This document shows positions 8,343 to 17,068 of a stretch of DNA of 32,797 nt, piece after piece. Numbering within the stretch: position 1 is the first letter of the stretch; each line of letters starts with the position of its first letter. The notes beneath the pieces are model-generated. The model was not told the origin of the DNA and ran no database searches. It was given only the letters and a program-made list of their open reading frames with translations. The translations under genes and the position numbers were made by a program. Source of the DNA: Sedimentisphaerales bacterium (GTDB taxonomy: Bacteria > Planctomycetota > Phycisphaerae > Sedimentisphaerales > Anaerobacaceae); assembly GCA_016932835.1 (NCBI GenBank), contig JAFGCD010000010.1:1-32797 (forward strand). Reading direction: 5' to 3'.

Positions 8343-8346
8343 CTCC
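8343..8346 (-). promoter_or_regulatory. Shine-Dalgarno deciding a GTG start
   Basis: GGAG on the minus strand, 8 bases before GTG 8334, favours the GTG over the upstream ATG at 8367 for the GH106-like hydrolase. The resulting protein starts directly with a lipoprotein-type signal sequence. Confidence 0.55.
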
Positions 8347-8411
8347 GGAAACATCTGAACCGACCATGTGATTTTCGTGGAATTATCCTACCATAACGCT
8401 CGAAAGCTGTA

Positions 8412-8417
8412 TATAAT
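8412..8417 (+). promoter_or_regulatory. candidate -10 box for the lipoprotein gene
   Basis: A perfect TATAAT lies 52 bases before the ATG at 8470 in the 135-base divergent region. No good -35 hexamer is found 16-18 bases upstream, so this is a weak prediction. Confidence 0.35.
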
Positions 8418-8469
8418 CCGGTTCCTGTAATTGGAAACTGGCTTTTCTCGACCATTGAAGGAGACGAAC

Positions 8470-9699
8470 ATGAGACGTGTGATATTGCTTGTTGTTGTCG
8501 TATGCGTCGCTGTTACGGCGGGCTGCAAGGAGGAATCGATCGTGCCTACAATAACATTTGCCGATGACCTGGCGTTTCTGAAGGAGCATGCCGAGGTGGT
8601 TCTTCTCTCGGATTCCACCGGTGACAGCCAACTTGCCCTCATAACCGACATGCAGGGGCGCATCATGACGAGCACTGCCGCCGGTCCTGCCGGTCAGAGC
8701 TTCGGCTGGATTAACCGCGAGCTGATCGCCTCCGGGCAAGTCCAGGAGCACATAAATGTCTTCGGCGGCGAAGACCGGTTCTGGCTCGGCCCCGAGGGCG
8801 GGCAATTCTCGATTTTCTTCAAAAAGGATGACCCGTTTGACCTCGAACACTGGTTCACGCCGGCCCCCATCGATACCGAACCTTTCGAACTCGTATCGAC
8901 TGCCAAGAACACCGCTGTATTCAAGAAGGATATGCAGTTGGAGAATTATTCCGAAACGGTCTTCGACCTGCGTGTGGATCGTGTGGTAAAAGTCCTCGAA
9001 AAGGACCAGGCCGTTAAGGAACTGGGCATTACGCCCGACAAGAAGGTCAAGCTGGTGGCCTTTGAATCCAATAACAAAATCACCAATACGGGTCAGCAGG
9101 CCTGGGAGAAGGATACGGGTCTGCTCTCTATCTGGATTCTCGGGATGTTCAATCCGTCGCCTGAAACGACGATCGTGGTGCCTTACAACGACGGCCCTGT
9201 GCCGCTGTTTGGACCGATTGTGAACGATGAGTATTTCGGTAAAGTCCCGGCCGAAAGACTGGTGCTCAAGGATAAGGCGATATTCTTCAGCGGCGACGGC
9301 CAATATCGCAGCAAGATAGGCCTTACGCCGGTTCGTGCCAAGGCGGTCTGCGGCAGTTATGATGCCGTCAGCAAGGTGCTGACTATCGTCCGGTACAACA
9401 GGCCGAAAGAAGTCCGAACCAGGGAATATGTTAATTCGATGTGGGAAATCCAGGATAAGCCTTACGCCGGCGATGCCGTCAATTCATACAACGACGGCCC
9501 CTCGGAGCCCGGCGCAAAGCCGCTCGGACCTTTCTACGAACTGGAGACATCTTCTCCTGCGGCGGCGCTGAAGCCCGGCGAATCGCTCACCCATATTCAT
9601 CAGACTTTCCATCTGCAAGGCAACGACAAGGTCCTTGATCCGATAGCAAAGGCGCTGCTCGGAGTAACGATAGCAGAAATAAAGGCGGCTTTGAAGTAA
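8470..9699 (+). CDS. uncharacterised lipoprotein, DUF6786-like
   Basis: The 409-residue product starts with a clear lipoprotein signal: MRRV, a hydrophobic core and the lipobox VTAGC with Cys at about residue 19. AAGGAG 7 bases upstream fixes the ATG at 8470. The body is beta-rich in appearance, with the segments NVFGGEDRFWLGPEGGQ, HWFTPAPIDTEPF, SNNKITNTG, VVPYNDGP and FYELETSSPAAALKPGESL followed by HIHQTFHL. From memory these recall the DUF6786 family, which has a mutarotase-like look (a carbohydrate-binding beta-sandwich); I could not verify this. It lies 93 bases upstream of the TAXI-TRAP genes on the same strand, so it may feed or sense the same substrate, but that is inference. Confidence 0.75.
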   Translation: MRRVILLVVVVCVAVTAGCKEESIVPTITFADDLAFLKEHAEVVLLSDSTGDSQLALITDMQGRIMTSTAAGPAGQSFGWINRELIASGQVQEHINVFGGEDRFWLGPEGGQFSIFFKKDDPFDLEHWFTPAPIDTEPFELVSTAKNTAVFKKDMQLENYSETVFDLRVDRVVKVLEKDQAVKELGITPDKKVKLVAFESNNKITNTGQQAWEKDTGLLSIWILGMFNPSPETTIVVPYNDGPVPLFGPIVNDEYFGKVPAERLVLKDKAIFFSGDGQYRSKIGLTPVRAKAVCGSYDAVSKVLTIVRYNRPKEVRTREYVNSMWEIQDKPYAGDAVNSYNDGPSEPGAKPLGPFYELETSSPAAALKPGESLTHIHQTFHLQGNDKVLDPIAKALLGVTIAEIKAALK

Positions 9700-9792
9700 T
9701 ACCGGAAAAGGTTGCACGCTGTTTTTTTTGTTGCCATGGGGTCTGCAAACGACTCGCTATAGTATGGATGCGCCGGTCCGCATGGAAGCTGA

Positions 9793-10794
9793 ATGAACCA
9801 GAGACAACTCTACTCTGTCACACTTCTCGCTGTGTGTATCCTTTTGCCGGGATGCAGGGACGACAAGGCTGCGTTCGTCACGATAGGCACCGGTGGCGCC
9901 ACAGGCATCTACTATCCCACCGGCGTTGCGATCAGTCGAATGATCAACAGAAAATTCGACAGGTACGCTGTGAAGGCGACCGTGGAATCGACAAGCGGCT
10001 CGGTATTTAATGTCAATGCCGTACTCAACGGCGATATCGTCTTCGGCATCGTCCAGTCCGACAGGCAGTTCCAGGCATACAACGGCTTGGCCGAGTGGAA
10101 AAAACCGGGGCCGCAAACCGAGCTTCGCTCGGTGTTCTCCATCCACCCCGAGTCGATAACTCTCGTTGCTTCACAGAACAGCGGCGTCACCGGAATCGAA
10201 GATTTGAAGGGCAAGAGAGTGAACCTCGGAAATCCGGGGTCGGGGCAACTGCAGAATTCAAGAGACATTCTAACCGCCGCCGGGCTAACCGAAGACGACC
10301 TCTCAGCCGAATACGTCAAGGCAATCGAAGCGCCGAGCTTGCTGCAGGATGGAAGACTCGATGCATTCTTCTACACAGTAGGCCATCCCAACAGTAATAT
10401 CAAGGAAGCAGCCTCAGGCAGAATCAAAGTCCGCATCGTCCCGATAATCGGCAGGGGGGTCGATAAACTTCTCGAAAGCCGCTCCTACTATGCAGAATCC
10501 ACCATACCGCACGCCTTCTATCGTTACGCCCTGAACCCCGATGACGTCCGCAGTATCGGTGTCAAGGCAACGTTTGTTACTTCAAGCAGGGTGTCGGAAG
10601 ATGTTGTTTACGCCCTCACCAGGGAGGTGTTTGAGAACTTCGAAGACTTCAAATCCCTCCACGAGGCCTATAAGCTCCTGACGAAGGCCGATATGCTCAA
10701 GGGGCTCTCGGCCCCGATTCACAAAGGCGCAATGAAATACTACATCGAAGCGGGCCTCGACAAATACATTGACCCTAAGCTCATAGTTGATTGA
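9793..10794 (+). CDS. TAXI-type TRAP transporter solute-binding lipoprotein
   Basis: The TAXI protein captures a substrate, in known cases often a dicarboxylate or amino acid, outside the inner membrane and delivers it to the TRAP permease. The 333-residue product has a lipobox LLPGC, then IGTGGATGIYYPTGVAISR near residues 36-54, the family hallmark, followed by TVESTSGSVFNVNAV, GIVQSD, SLVASQNSGV-like strands, LKGKRVNLGNPGSG and GRLDAFFYTVGHP. GGAAG lies 4 bases before the ATG. It abuts the permease gene with no spacer (TGA then ATG), so the two are almost certainly translationally coupled. The lipid anchor replaces the soluble periplasmic form of many TAXI proteins. Substrate cannot be read from the sequence. 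Confidence 0.93.
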   Translation: MNQRQLYSVTLLAVCILLPGCRDDKAAFVTIGTGGATGIYYPTGVAISRMINRKFDRYAVKATVESTSGSVFNVNAVLNGDIVFGIVQSDRQFQAYNGLAEWKKPGPQTELRSVFSIHPESITLVASQNSGVTGIEDLKGKRVNLGNPGSGQLQNSRDILTAAGLTEDDLSAEYVKAIEAPSLLQDGRLDAFFYTVGHPNSNIKEAASGRIKVRIVPIIGRGVDKLLESRSYYAESTIPHAFYRYALNPDDVRSIGVKATFVTSSRVSEDVVYALTREVFENFEDFKSLHEAYKLLTKADMLKGLSAPIHKGAMKYYIEAGLDKYIDPKLIVD

Positions 10795-12786
10795 ATGTCA
10801 TCTACCGGCGACCACAAATCCCACAGACCCACAGTAGCCGTTGTTGCGATAGGTTGGGCGCTCTTTCAACTCTCATTGCCCCGCTTTATTATCCTCGACA
10901 GCACTACAATACGAGCTGTTCATCTGGCCTTCGCCATGACCCTCGTCTTCCTCACGATCCCCGCGGGAGGCCGCAAATACAGGCAAGGCAGCCCTGAAAC
11001 CGGCATCCTCCCTTCAAACTGTGTTTTCGCCGTGGTTGCATGCCTTTGCGTTTCGTATTTTGTCATCGATTGGACCGGCATTCTGATGCGGGCCGCCAAT
11101 CCTCTGCCGCGCGATATCGTAATCGGTGTAATACTTATACTGCTTTTACTTGAGGCCTCTCGCCGCGCTATCGGCCCGGCGTTGCCGATTATCGCTATCG
11201 TCTTCACGCTCTACGCTTTTTTCGGCTCACATCTGCCGCTGGCTGTCGCATTTCGAGGGGTATCACTGCGAAGATACCTCAGCCAGATTGTCCTGTCCAC
11301 CGAAGGAATCTTCGGCATCCCTCTTCGCGTCTCGGCCAATACCGTCTTCTTGTTTGTGCTGTTCGGCTCAATGCTCGAGAAGGCGGGAGCCGGACGATTC
11401 TTCAACAATCTTGCAATCTCGCTGCTCGGACGATTCAAAGGCGGCGCCGCAAAGGCGGCCGTGGTCTCCAGCGGCCTTACCGGTCTTGTGTCGGGTTCGA
11501 GCATTGCCAACGTCGTTACGACAGGAACCTTTACTATTCCCCTTATGAAAAAGGTCGGCTACCCTGCGAAGATCGCCGCCGCTACAGAGGTCGCAGCAAG
11601 CACCAACGGCCAGCTCATGCCCCCGATAATGGGCGCAGCGGCGTTCATCATCGCAGAGTACCTCGGCATGGACTACCGTGACGTCATCAAGGCCGCCGCA
11701 ATTCCTGCTTTGGTGTCTTATTTCGCACTTTTCTACATCGCTCATATAGAAGCATCCAAACTTGGGATGAAGGCATTGCCTAAAGCGGATATCCCTGAAG
11801 TCCTGCCCATATTGAAGAACGGATTCCATTACCTCCTTCCGTTGCTGGTCCTGATTTACGAACTGATAATAGCACGCCACTCCCCGAATCTTGCCGCCTT
11901 CAACGCTATAGTCGTGCTGGTAATCGTCGAGTTGACGCGCTGTATAATTCAGGCGGCAAGAGGCAAAGACTCCATTGGCAATGGCCTTATCACAACGATC
12001 GCCACAATTACCCGCGGCCTGATAGCAGGCTCCAAGAATATGCTCTCGGTGGCGCTGGCAACCGCTACCGCGGGGATCATTGTCGGGGTCGTCTTCATGG
12101 GTATCAGCAGTATGCTCGTGGATATCGTCGCAGGCCTTTCGTTCGGTTCAGTCATTCCGCTGCTGCTGATAACCGCCGTTGCCAGTCTGATACTCGGAAT
12201 GGGACTGCCAACCACCGCGACGTACATAGTCATGGCCTCGATAACCGTGCCGCTAATCGCCACTTTAAGCTCGACAGGCGCCGTCCTGATTCCTGCCATA
12301 GCCGCCCATCTGTTTTGTTTTTATTTCGGCATCCTCGCCGATGATACCCCGCCTGTGGGCCTGGCAGCTTACACCGCAGCGGCAATAGCTAAGTCAGACC
12401 CCATCCAGACCGGAATCCAGGGCTTCATTTACGACCTGCGCACAGCAGTCATTCCTTTCATGTTCATCTTCAATGCCGAGCTTGTTCTGCTCCGAATCGG
12501 CCCCGACCTCGAATTCCATCAAATCAACAGTTGGTCCCAGGCGATGCTCATCTTCACAATGGCTGTGATCGGGGCCTTCGCCTTCACTAACGCTGTTCAG
12601 GGATGGTTCATCATGAAGAACAAATGGTATGAAATCCCCCTCTTTCTGATCGCCTCGCTGATCCTCTTCTACCCGGCGATCATAACGAAAACCTTTCATC
12701 TCGATTATGCCCTGCGCTACTATTGCTACCCCATCGGCCTGGCCTTCTACGCCGCAGCTTATGTCATGCAAAGAATCCGACTCTGA
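10795..12786 (+). CDS. TRAP transporter fused permease (small and large subunits)
   Basis: The 663-residue, very hydrophobic product combines the small (DctQ-type) and large (DctM-type) TRAP subunits, as is usual for TAXI systems. The first part holds about 4-6 membrane spans, followed by DctM-like segments such as GLVSGSSIANVVTTGTF, MPPIMGAAAFIIAEYLG, LILGMGLPTTATYIVMA and FGILADDTPPVGLAAY, typical of the large subunit. It should use a sodium gradient for uptake through the inner membrane. The ATG directly follows the TGA stop of the solute-binding gene. There is no further gene on this strand for 174 bases, so the transporter unit ends here. Confidence 0.94.
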   Translation: MSSTGDHKSHRPTVAVVAIGWALFQLSLPRFIILDSTTIRAVHLAFAMTLVFLTIPAGGRKYRQGSPETGILPSNCVFAVVACLCVSYFVIDWTGILMRAANPLPRDIVIGVILILLLLEASRRAIGPALPIIAIVFTLYAFFGSHLPLAVAFRGVSLRRYLSQIVLSTEGIFGIPLRVSANTVFLFVLFGSMLEKAGAGRFFNNLAISLLGRFKGGAAKAAVVSSGLTGLVSGSSIANVVTTGTFTIPLMKKVGYPAKIAAATEVAASTNGQLMPPIMGAAAFIIAEYLGMDYRDVIKAAAIPALVSYFALFYIAHIEASKLGMKALPKADIPEVLPILKNGFHYLLPLLVLIYELIIARHSPNLAAFNAIVVLVIVELTRCIIQAARGKDSIGNGLITTIATITRGLIAGSKNMLSVALATATAGIIVGVVFMGISSMLVDIVAGLSFGSVIPLLLITAVASLILGMGLPTTATYIVMASITVPLIATLSSTGAVLIPAIAAHLFCFYFGILADDTPPVGLAAYTAAAIAKSDPIQTGIQGFIYDLRTAVIPFMFIFNAELVLLRIGPDLEFHQINSWSQAMLIFTMAVIGAFAFTNAVQGWFIMKNKWYEIPLFLIASLILFYPAIITKTFHLDYALRYYCYPIGLAFYAAAYVMQRIRL

Positions 12787-12868
12787 TGGCGCCCCATTGA
12801 AGTAGATATGCTCCGGGCTTAACGGTGACTATTCGATGGGTTGAACAAGTCACTCATTTCAAATTCTC

Positions 12869-12897
12869 TTAACAAACGCCGCCGTGTATGGTATGCT
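12869..12897 (+). promoter_or_regulatory. sigma70-like promoter for the carboxypeptidase gene
   Basis: TTAACA (12869-12874), a 17-base spacer and TATGCT (12892-12897) with an extended -10 TGG just before it. Transcription would start near 12904, about 57 bases before the ATG at 12961. This separates the gene from the TRAP operon. Confidence 0.5.
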
Positions 12898-12960
12898 GAC
12901 GCCAAACGTAGTGAGATAAGAAGATGTTAATCTTGGTTTATTGTCAACTATTGCTGTGCT

Positions 12961-14418
12961 ATGAAGAATCAAACAGAACAATTGTTTATTGCCGTACTTT
13001 TGAGTATTTTCTTTGCCGTTGGCGCACAGGCCGACCTCGCAAAGCGAATAGACGCCATCCTCGCCCGTCCGGCCAATCTCAAGGTCCATTTCTCCATCCA
13101 TGTCATAAAGGCGGCCACGGCCGGGACCGTGTACCAGAACCGGGCGGGAGAACTAATGATACCGGCTTCGAATATGAAGCTCGTCACAACCGCTGCCGCG
13201 CTGCACTACCTCGGCTCCGACTTCGAATATAAGACCAGGGTAGGCCTTTGCGGCGATACGCTCGTAGTGATTGGATCCGGCGACCCGTTGCTTGGTGATC
13301 CGATCATAGACGCAAAATACAACCGCAAAACCGGTTGGATATTCGAGGATATCGTCAGGGTGCTCAAACGAAAGGGAATCTCCCTTGTCAGGGATATTGT
13401 CGTGGATACCAGTGTCTTTGACGATCAGAGAGTCCATCCGAACTGGCCTGTCGACCAACTGAACCGCTGGTATGCCGCCGAGGTCAGTGGGCTAAACTAC
13501 AACGATAATTGCGTCAACATAATCGCAAGCAACGCGGCGGGGCGAATCACCATCCTCGTCGAGCCGCAAACCGCTTTTCTGAACATAATCAATAATATCA
13601 CGCCCGTCTCAAAAGGCGGCAGTGCAATCGGGGCCTACCGCAACCGCCATCCCAACAAGATCACTCTGAAAGGCAAATGCCAAACCCAGGCCACTATTTC
13701 CGATCTGGCAATCGAAAGGCCCGCAGCCTTCTTCGGATTCATGCTTGCCGAAAACCTCGCACGTGCCGGCATAAAACCGCAAGGCCGGGTCGTTGAAAAA
13801 AACATTGCGGAAGACTGCGATTTCAAATTGCTTGCCGAATATACCACACCTATTTCCGATTGTCTGGAACGCTCCAATAAACGAAGCCTTGGACTCGTTG
13901 CGGAGGCCCTGATGAAGACAATCGCCGCGCACAGCACCCAAGACAAGAAAAACGGCGGCTGGAAAACCGGACAGGAGCTTGTCGGTAAATATTTATCGGA
14001 TATAGGGGTAGATAAAAGCCAATTCTTCATCGACGACGGCAGCGGACTCAGCCGAGTCAACGAACTGACCGCTTCGGCGATAACTAAAGTGCTGATAAAC
14101 CTTTACAGATCTGAAAAATGGAATATGTACAGGGAGTCTCTTGCGGTAGGGGGGGTGGACGGCACCATCGCAGACCATTTCTATCGCTCGGAATACAAGG
14201 GCAGAATACTCGGCAAAACGGGGTATATAGACGGCGTCAGGGCGCTGTCCGGCATATGTACGACAAAGAAGGGCGATTTCATCTTCTCGATACTTGCCAA
14301 CGACGCCAACGGCCTGACTCGGCTGGCGATCAACGATATCGCAAAGGCCATAATAGACGATGTCGAATCCGATTTGCCTCGGAAGGCGCCCGCAACCTGG
14401 TATCCGGAGCGGAATTAG
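12961..14418 (+). CDS. PBP4-type D-alanyl-D-alanine carboxypeptidase/endopeptidase (S13 family)
   Basis: Family S13 enzymes trim D-Ala from, or cut cross-links in, peptidoglycan in the periplasm. The 485-residue product has a signal peptide ending near AQA-D (residue 24), the SxxK motif SNMK at 70-73 with the nucleophile Ser70, DGSGLSR at 359-365, and KTG at 419-421. The region that should carry SxN reads NKRSLGLVAEAL, so the motif is S309-L-G311 with Gly in place of Asn. Other S13 proteins usually have NKxSxNLxAE here. No strong Shine-Dalgarno precedes the ATG; the start is chosen from the signal peptide. It has its own predicted promoter and is convergent with the glycosyltransferase gene 47 bases on. 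The motif change could reduce or alter activity. Confidence 0.9.
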   Translation: MKNQTEQLFIAVLLSIFFAVGAQADLAKRIDAILARPANLKVHFSIHVIKAATAGTVYQNRAGELMIPASNMKLVTTAAALHYLGSDFEYKTRVGLCGDTLVVIGSGDPLLGDPIIDAKYNRKTGWIFEDIVRVLKRKGISLVRDIVVDTSVFDDQRVHPNWPVDQLNRWYAAEVSGLNYNDNCVNIIASNAAGRITILVEPQTAFLNIINNITPVSKGGSAIGAYRNRHPNKITLKGKCQTQATISDLAIERPAAFFGFMLAENLARAGIKPQGRVVEKNIAEDCDFKLLAEYTTPISDCLERSNKRSLGLVAEALMKTIAAHSTQDKKNGGWKTGQELVGKYLSDIGVDKSQFFIDDGSGLSRVNELTASAITKVLINLYRSEKWNMYRESLAVGGVDGTIADHFYRSEYKGRILGKTGYIDGVRALSGICTTKKGDFIFSILANDANGLTRLAINDIAKAIIDDVESDLPRKAPATWYPERN

Positions 14419-14465
14419 CAAACGCTGAAAAAAAGTGCGGGGCGGAATATTCACTATAGCTCTGT

Positions 14466-16025
14466 TCAGGGCCGTGAATACAATACGGTTCCGTCTGATA
14501 GCGTATCCATCCGCCAATCGACGGGTACTGTTTCTCTCAACGGCTTTTCCAGAAAAGCCATATGTCGCGTCTCCATCCCTAAAAGCACCGCAGATGCTGG
14601 CGAAGCCTCCAGCATTCGCTTCAAACCATCCGCGCCGACGGTGTGAGTAACGGCTCGTTCTTCTGCGGTAAGCCAGTCTCCGATTCTGTATATAATCGCC
14701 CCGGCTGATAGTTCCCTGTATATTTCGCAACCACCCTCCAGGGCACGCAGGGGGGCCAACGTCAGCACTTTTTTCGGTTCTTTGACCTTCTCGCTCAGTT
14801 TCTGCGAAACCTCATGTTCTGCAATCGGCGTCCAAAGCTCCGGAGCAGTTGCCAGAGGGACCCGCTTGAATACGACAGGATTAGCTAACAACGCCGTGAA
14901 CACGCCGATTGCAGTCACAGCACACGCCGCCGTGTAATGCCTGCCGACCGATGTACCCTCGCCAAGCTTCCGCAGATAAAATAGCGGATATGCGAGACCG
15001 ATTACCAGAAAAGGTACCGGCATCGCAAGATACTGCCGCCACATGGTTGGAGGAATCCACGCAATCATAAAAAACACCATTGCCAGCAGGGCCGCCAGCA
15101 GCAAATTTCTACCCCGCGATATTACCAGCCTCTTACGCAGTAATAGCATCGAGACACCAAGATAGATTGCGATTCCAATCAATGCTAAGTAGCCCGGCCT
15201 TGTCAGACAGGCAAATGTCAACTCGAACTTGTTAAACACCATGCCGAGCTTCGCAAGCCACTCGCCGTACAGCATAGGGATCTTGACAATATTCAGATAG
15301 AATGCCCGCGGAGCCTGGACAATCACCCACACAGGCCAAATCAGCACGAGCCCAGCCGCACACACCAAAGGCGCCGCCCGCTTGTATCTTTCTCGAATTG
15401 ATACAGCAGGCTGGCTCAGCAGCATTGCAACGAAAACTAACGCCGCCAGCCCCGTTGTAATCCGCATGCAGCTCGCAAATGTAAGCAGCACCCCGATAGC
15501 GCCGATTCGCTGCCACGGCAATCGTCCCTTGAAATCTATTGACAAATACAACCGGAACGATGCCGCCACGCACAAGATAACAACATCGTGGTTCCACGCA
15601 TATCCATTCGCGTAGTCAACCAGCGGATTGAATACGTACAGCACTGCCCCCGCCAGGCCCAGCAGCATTCCCGATATCCTGAACTCGCCGAAAATACGCC
15701 GATATATCCCAAGAATACACAGGACAACGAGAATATCACAGACTACCGACACCATCCTGCCAGCCAGCAGATAGCAGCTTGTCCCAGTCATACGGTACAC
15801 CGCTGAATATAGAAGCGGGTGGTAGGGCAGTTGTGCCGCATAGGAAAAATCCCGGTAGATCATCTCGCCATGGCTCATCAGCACGCCGGCGGTGCAGTAC
15901 ATCTGTTCGTCACGCCCGACCGGCTTGCTCATGCTGCCGGCCAGAATCGCCAGAGACAGAAAAATCACCGCCACGACCCAAACGACAGCAGTAAAACCCG
16001 CTAATCTATTCTTGGCAGTCGGCAT
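14466..16025 (-). CDS. membrane glycosyltransferase-like protein, GT-C fold (PMT/ArnT/GT39-like)
   Basis: The 519-residue product has about ten to twelve hydrophobic spans and a soluble C-terminal tail of about 130 residues. After the first span comes GRDEQMY, with the Asp-Glu pair that GT-C transferases carry in their first outer loop, and then FSYAAQLPYHPLLYS. These enzymes move a sugar from a polyprenyl-phosphate donor to lipid, glycan or protein outside the membrane; acceptor and donor are unknown. ATG 16025 is preferred; a GTG at 16067 overlaps the upstream stop. It follows the CNNM-type gene by 35 bases in the same direction, so it is probably in its transcription unit. The assignment is at fold level, not to a named enzyme. 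Confidence 0.75.
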   Translation of the reverse strand: MPTAKNRLAGFTAVVWVVAVIFLSLAILAGSMSKPVGRDEQMYCTAGVLMSHGEMIYRDFSYAAQLPYHPLLYSAVYRMTGTSCYLLAGRMVSVVCDILVVLCILGIYRRIFGEFRISGMLLGLAGAVLYVFNPLVDYANGYAWNHDVVILCVAASFRLYLSIDFKGRLPWQRIGAIGVLLTFASCMRITTGLAALVFVAMLLSQPAVSIRERYKRAAPLVCAAGLVLIWPVWVIVQAPRAFYLNIVKIPMLYGEWLAKLGMVFNKFELTFACLTRPGYLALIGIAIYLGVSMLLLRKRLVISRGRNLLLAALLAMVFFMIAWIPPTMWRQYLAMPVPFLVIGLAYPLFYLRKLGEGTSVGRHYTAACAVTAIGVFTALLANPVVFKRVPLATAPELWTPIAEHEVSQKLSEKVKEPKKVLTLAPLRALEGGCEIYRELSAGAIIYRIGDWLTAEERAVTHTVGADGLKRMLEASPASAVLLGMETRHMAFLEKPLRETVPVDWRMDTLSDGTVLYSRP

Positions 16026-16060
16026 ATGACACTTGCCCGGAAAACTCAGCACTTTCCCTG

Positions 16061-17068
16061 TTACCACTCGACTAATTCACCCAGCAACTCTTCTGCAAGG
16101 TCTTTCATCGTCACGATCCCGATGGGGCGACCTGCCGCTCCTCGCCCGGAACGTGTCACCAATACAATCTTGTGTCCTTTCGTTTGCATGGCGGCTATCG
16201 CATCGGTCACCGCCATATCACCGGGGAGTTGCCGGATCGGCTTGATATACTTTCGCAGGTCCTCGAAATCCTCCGGCAGGCTGAGTACCTCGTAAATATT
16301 AATGAATCCAACTACATCCTCAGCATGGCCGTCATACACACACAGCCGGGTAAAAGCACACTTCTTCAAAACCTCCAGCAGCGCCTGACGATCCGAATTC
16401 AGATTAACCGCCTGCACCAGATGCATCGGAATCATAACCGACCGTATCCGAAGACTCGGAATCCCGACAATCCTGTCGATAATCTCTTTCTGCACCGAAC
16501 TCAATACGCCTTCCTCGTGTGTGTCCTGGAGAATAGCACGCACCCTGTGCCGCTGGGACGAGGTTATCACTGATTGAGACGATGACTTCAGGCCGACAAT
16601 GTGCGAAAACACACTCGAAATAAATCGAAGAACAGGCACGGCGCCGCACCAGGTAAAAGCCTTGTGAAAAACGAGCAAAACCGGCGCCGAATACGGCATG
16701 AGAACATCAGCACGATAGAAAAAGATATTCTTGGGAATCAACTCCGAGAAAACAAACAGCACCGGAACCGCCACAGCCGTTGCCATCGCCTCGGCCGAAT
16801 CAGGCCCGACTTGTGTAAAGAATATGTAGGTAATTGTGCTCGTCGCCAGATAATGCGCAAGATTAGTCCCTATCAGCATCGAAAGAAGAAGCCCCGTACT
16901 ATCCCCCATGACCTTTCCGAGAACGACATACAGGAATCGCTTCTTGCCTACACCAAGGCGCAGCCGCACGCGGCTCATCTGGTACATACCGGTTTCGCTG
17001 CCTGCGAACAGACCCGAAAGCATAGTGAAAAATAAAAAACCGCCAATTAGTAAAACGCTACCGTCCAC
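16061..17068 (-). CDS. CNNM/DUF21 membrane protein with CBS pair, no CorC_HlyC domain
   Basis: The 335-residue product has a DUF21 (CNNM) transmembrane domain over about residues 1-165, opening with GLFAGSETGMYQMSRVR, with SELIPKNIFFYRAD near 110-120, and a CBS pair at about 200-330 (RSVMIPMHLVQAVNL and IGIVTMKDLAEELLGELVEW). The family is linked to Mg2+ and Co2+ efflux or homeostasis, with CBS domains sensing adenine nucleotides. It stops right after the second CBS domain, whereas the neighbouring paralogue continues into a CorC_HlyC domain. Its start overlaps the end of that paralogue by 11 bases, so the two are co-translated and probably assemble together. Function in this organism is inferred from family. 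Confidence 0.9.
   Translation of the reverse strand: MDGSVLLIGGFLFFTMLSGLFAGSETGMYQMSRVRLRLGVGKKRFLYVVLGKVMGDSTGLLLSMLIGTNLAHYLATSTITYIFFTQVGPDSAEAMATAVAVPVLFVFSELIPKNIFFYRADVLMPYSAPVLLVFHKAFTWCGAVPVLRFISSVFSHIVGLKSSSQSVITSSQRHRVRAILQDTHEEGVLSSVQKEIIDRIVGIPSLRIRSVMIPMHLVQAVNLNSDRQALLEVLKKCAFTRLCVYDGHAEDVVGFINIYEVLSLPEDFEDLRKYIKPIRQLPGDMAVTDAIAAMQTKGHKIVLVTRSGRGAAGRPIGIVTMKDLAEELLGELVEW

Noticed and set aside
9722-9729. T-run after the lipoprotein gene as a terminator
   Set aside because: No inverted repeat of useful length precedes the T-run.
10791-10997. Short plus-strand frame starting across the TAXI/permease junction
   Set aside because: It overlaps the start of the permease, whose membrane segments are unmistakable; the short frame has no coherent content.
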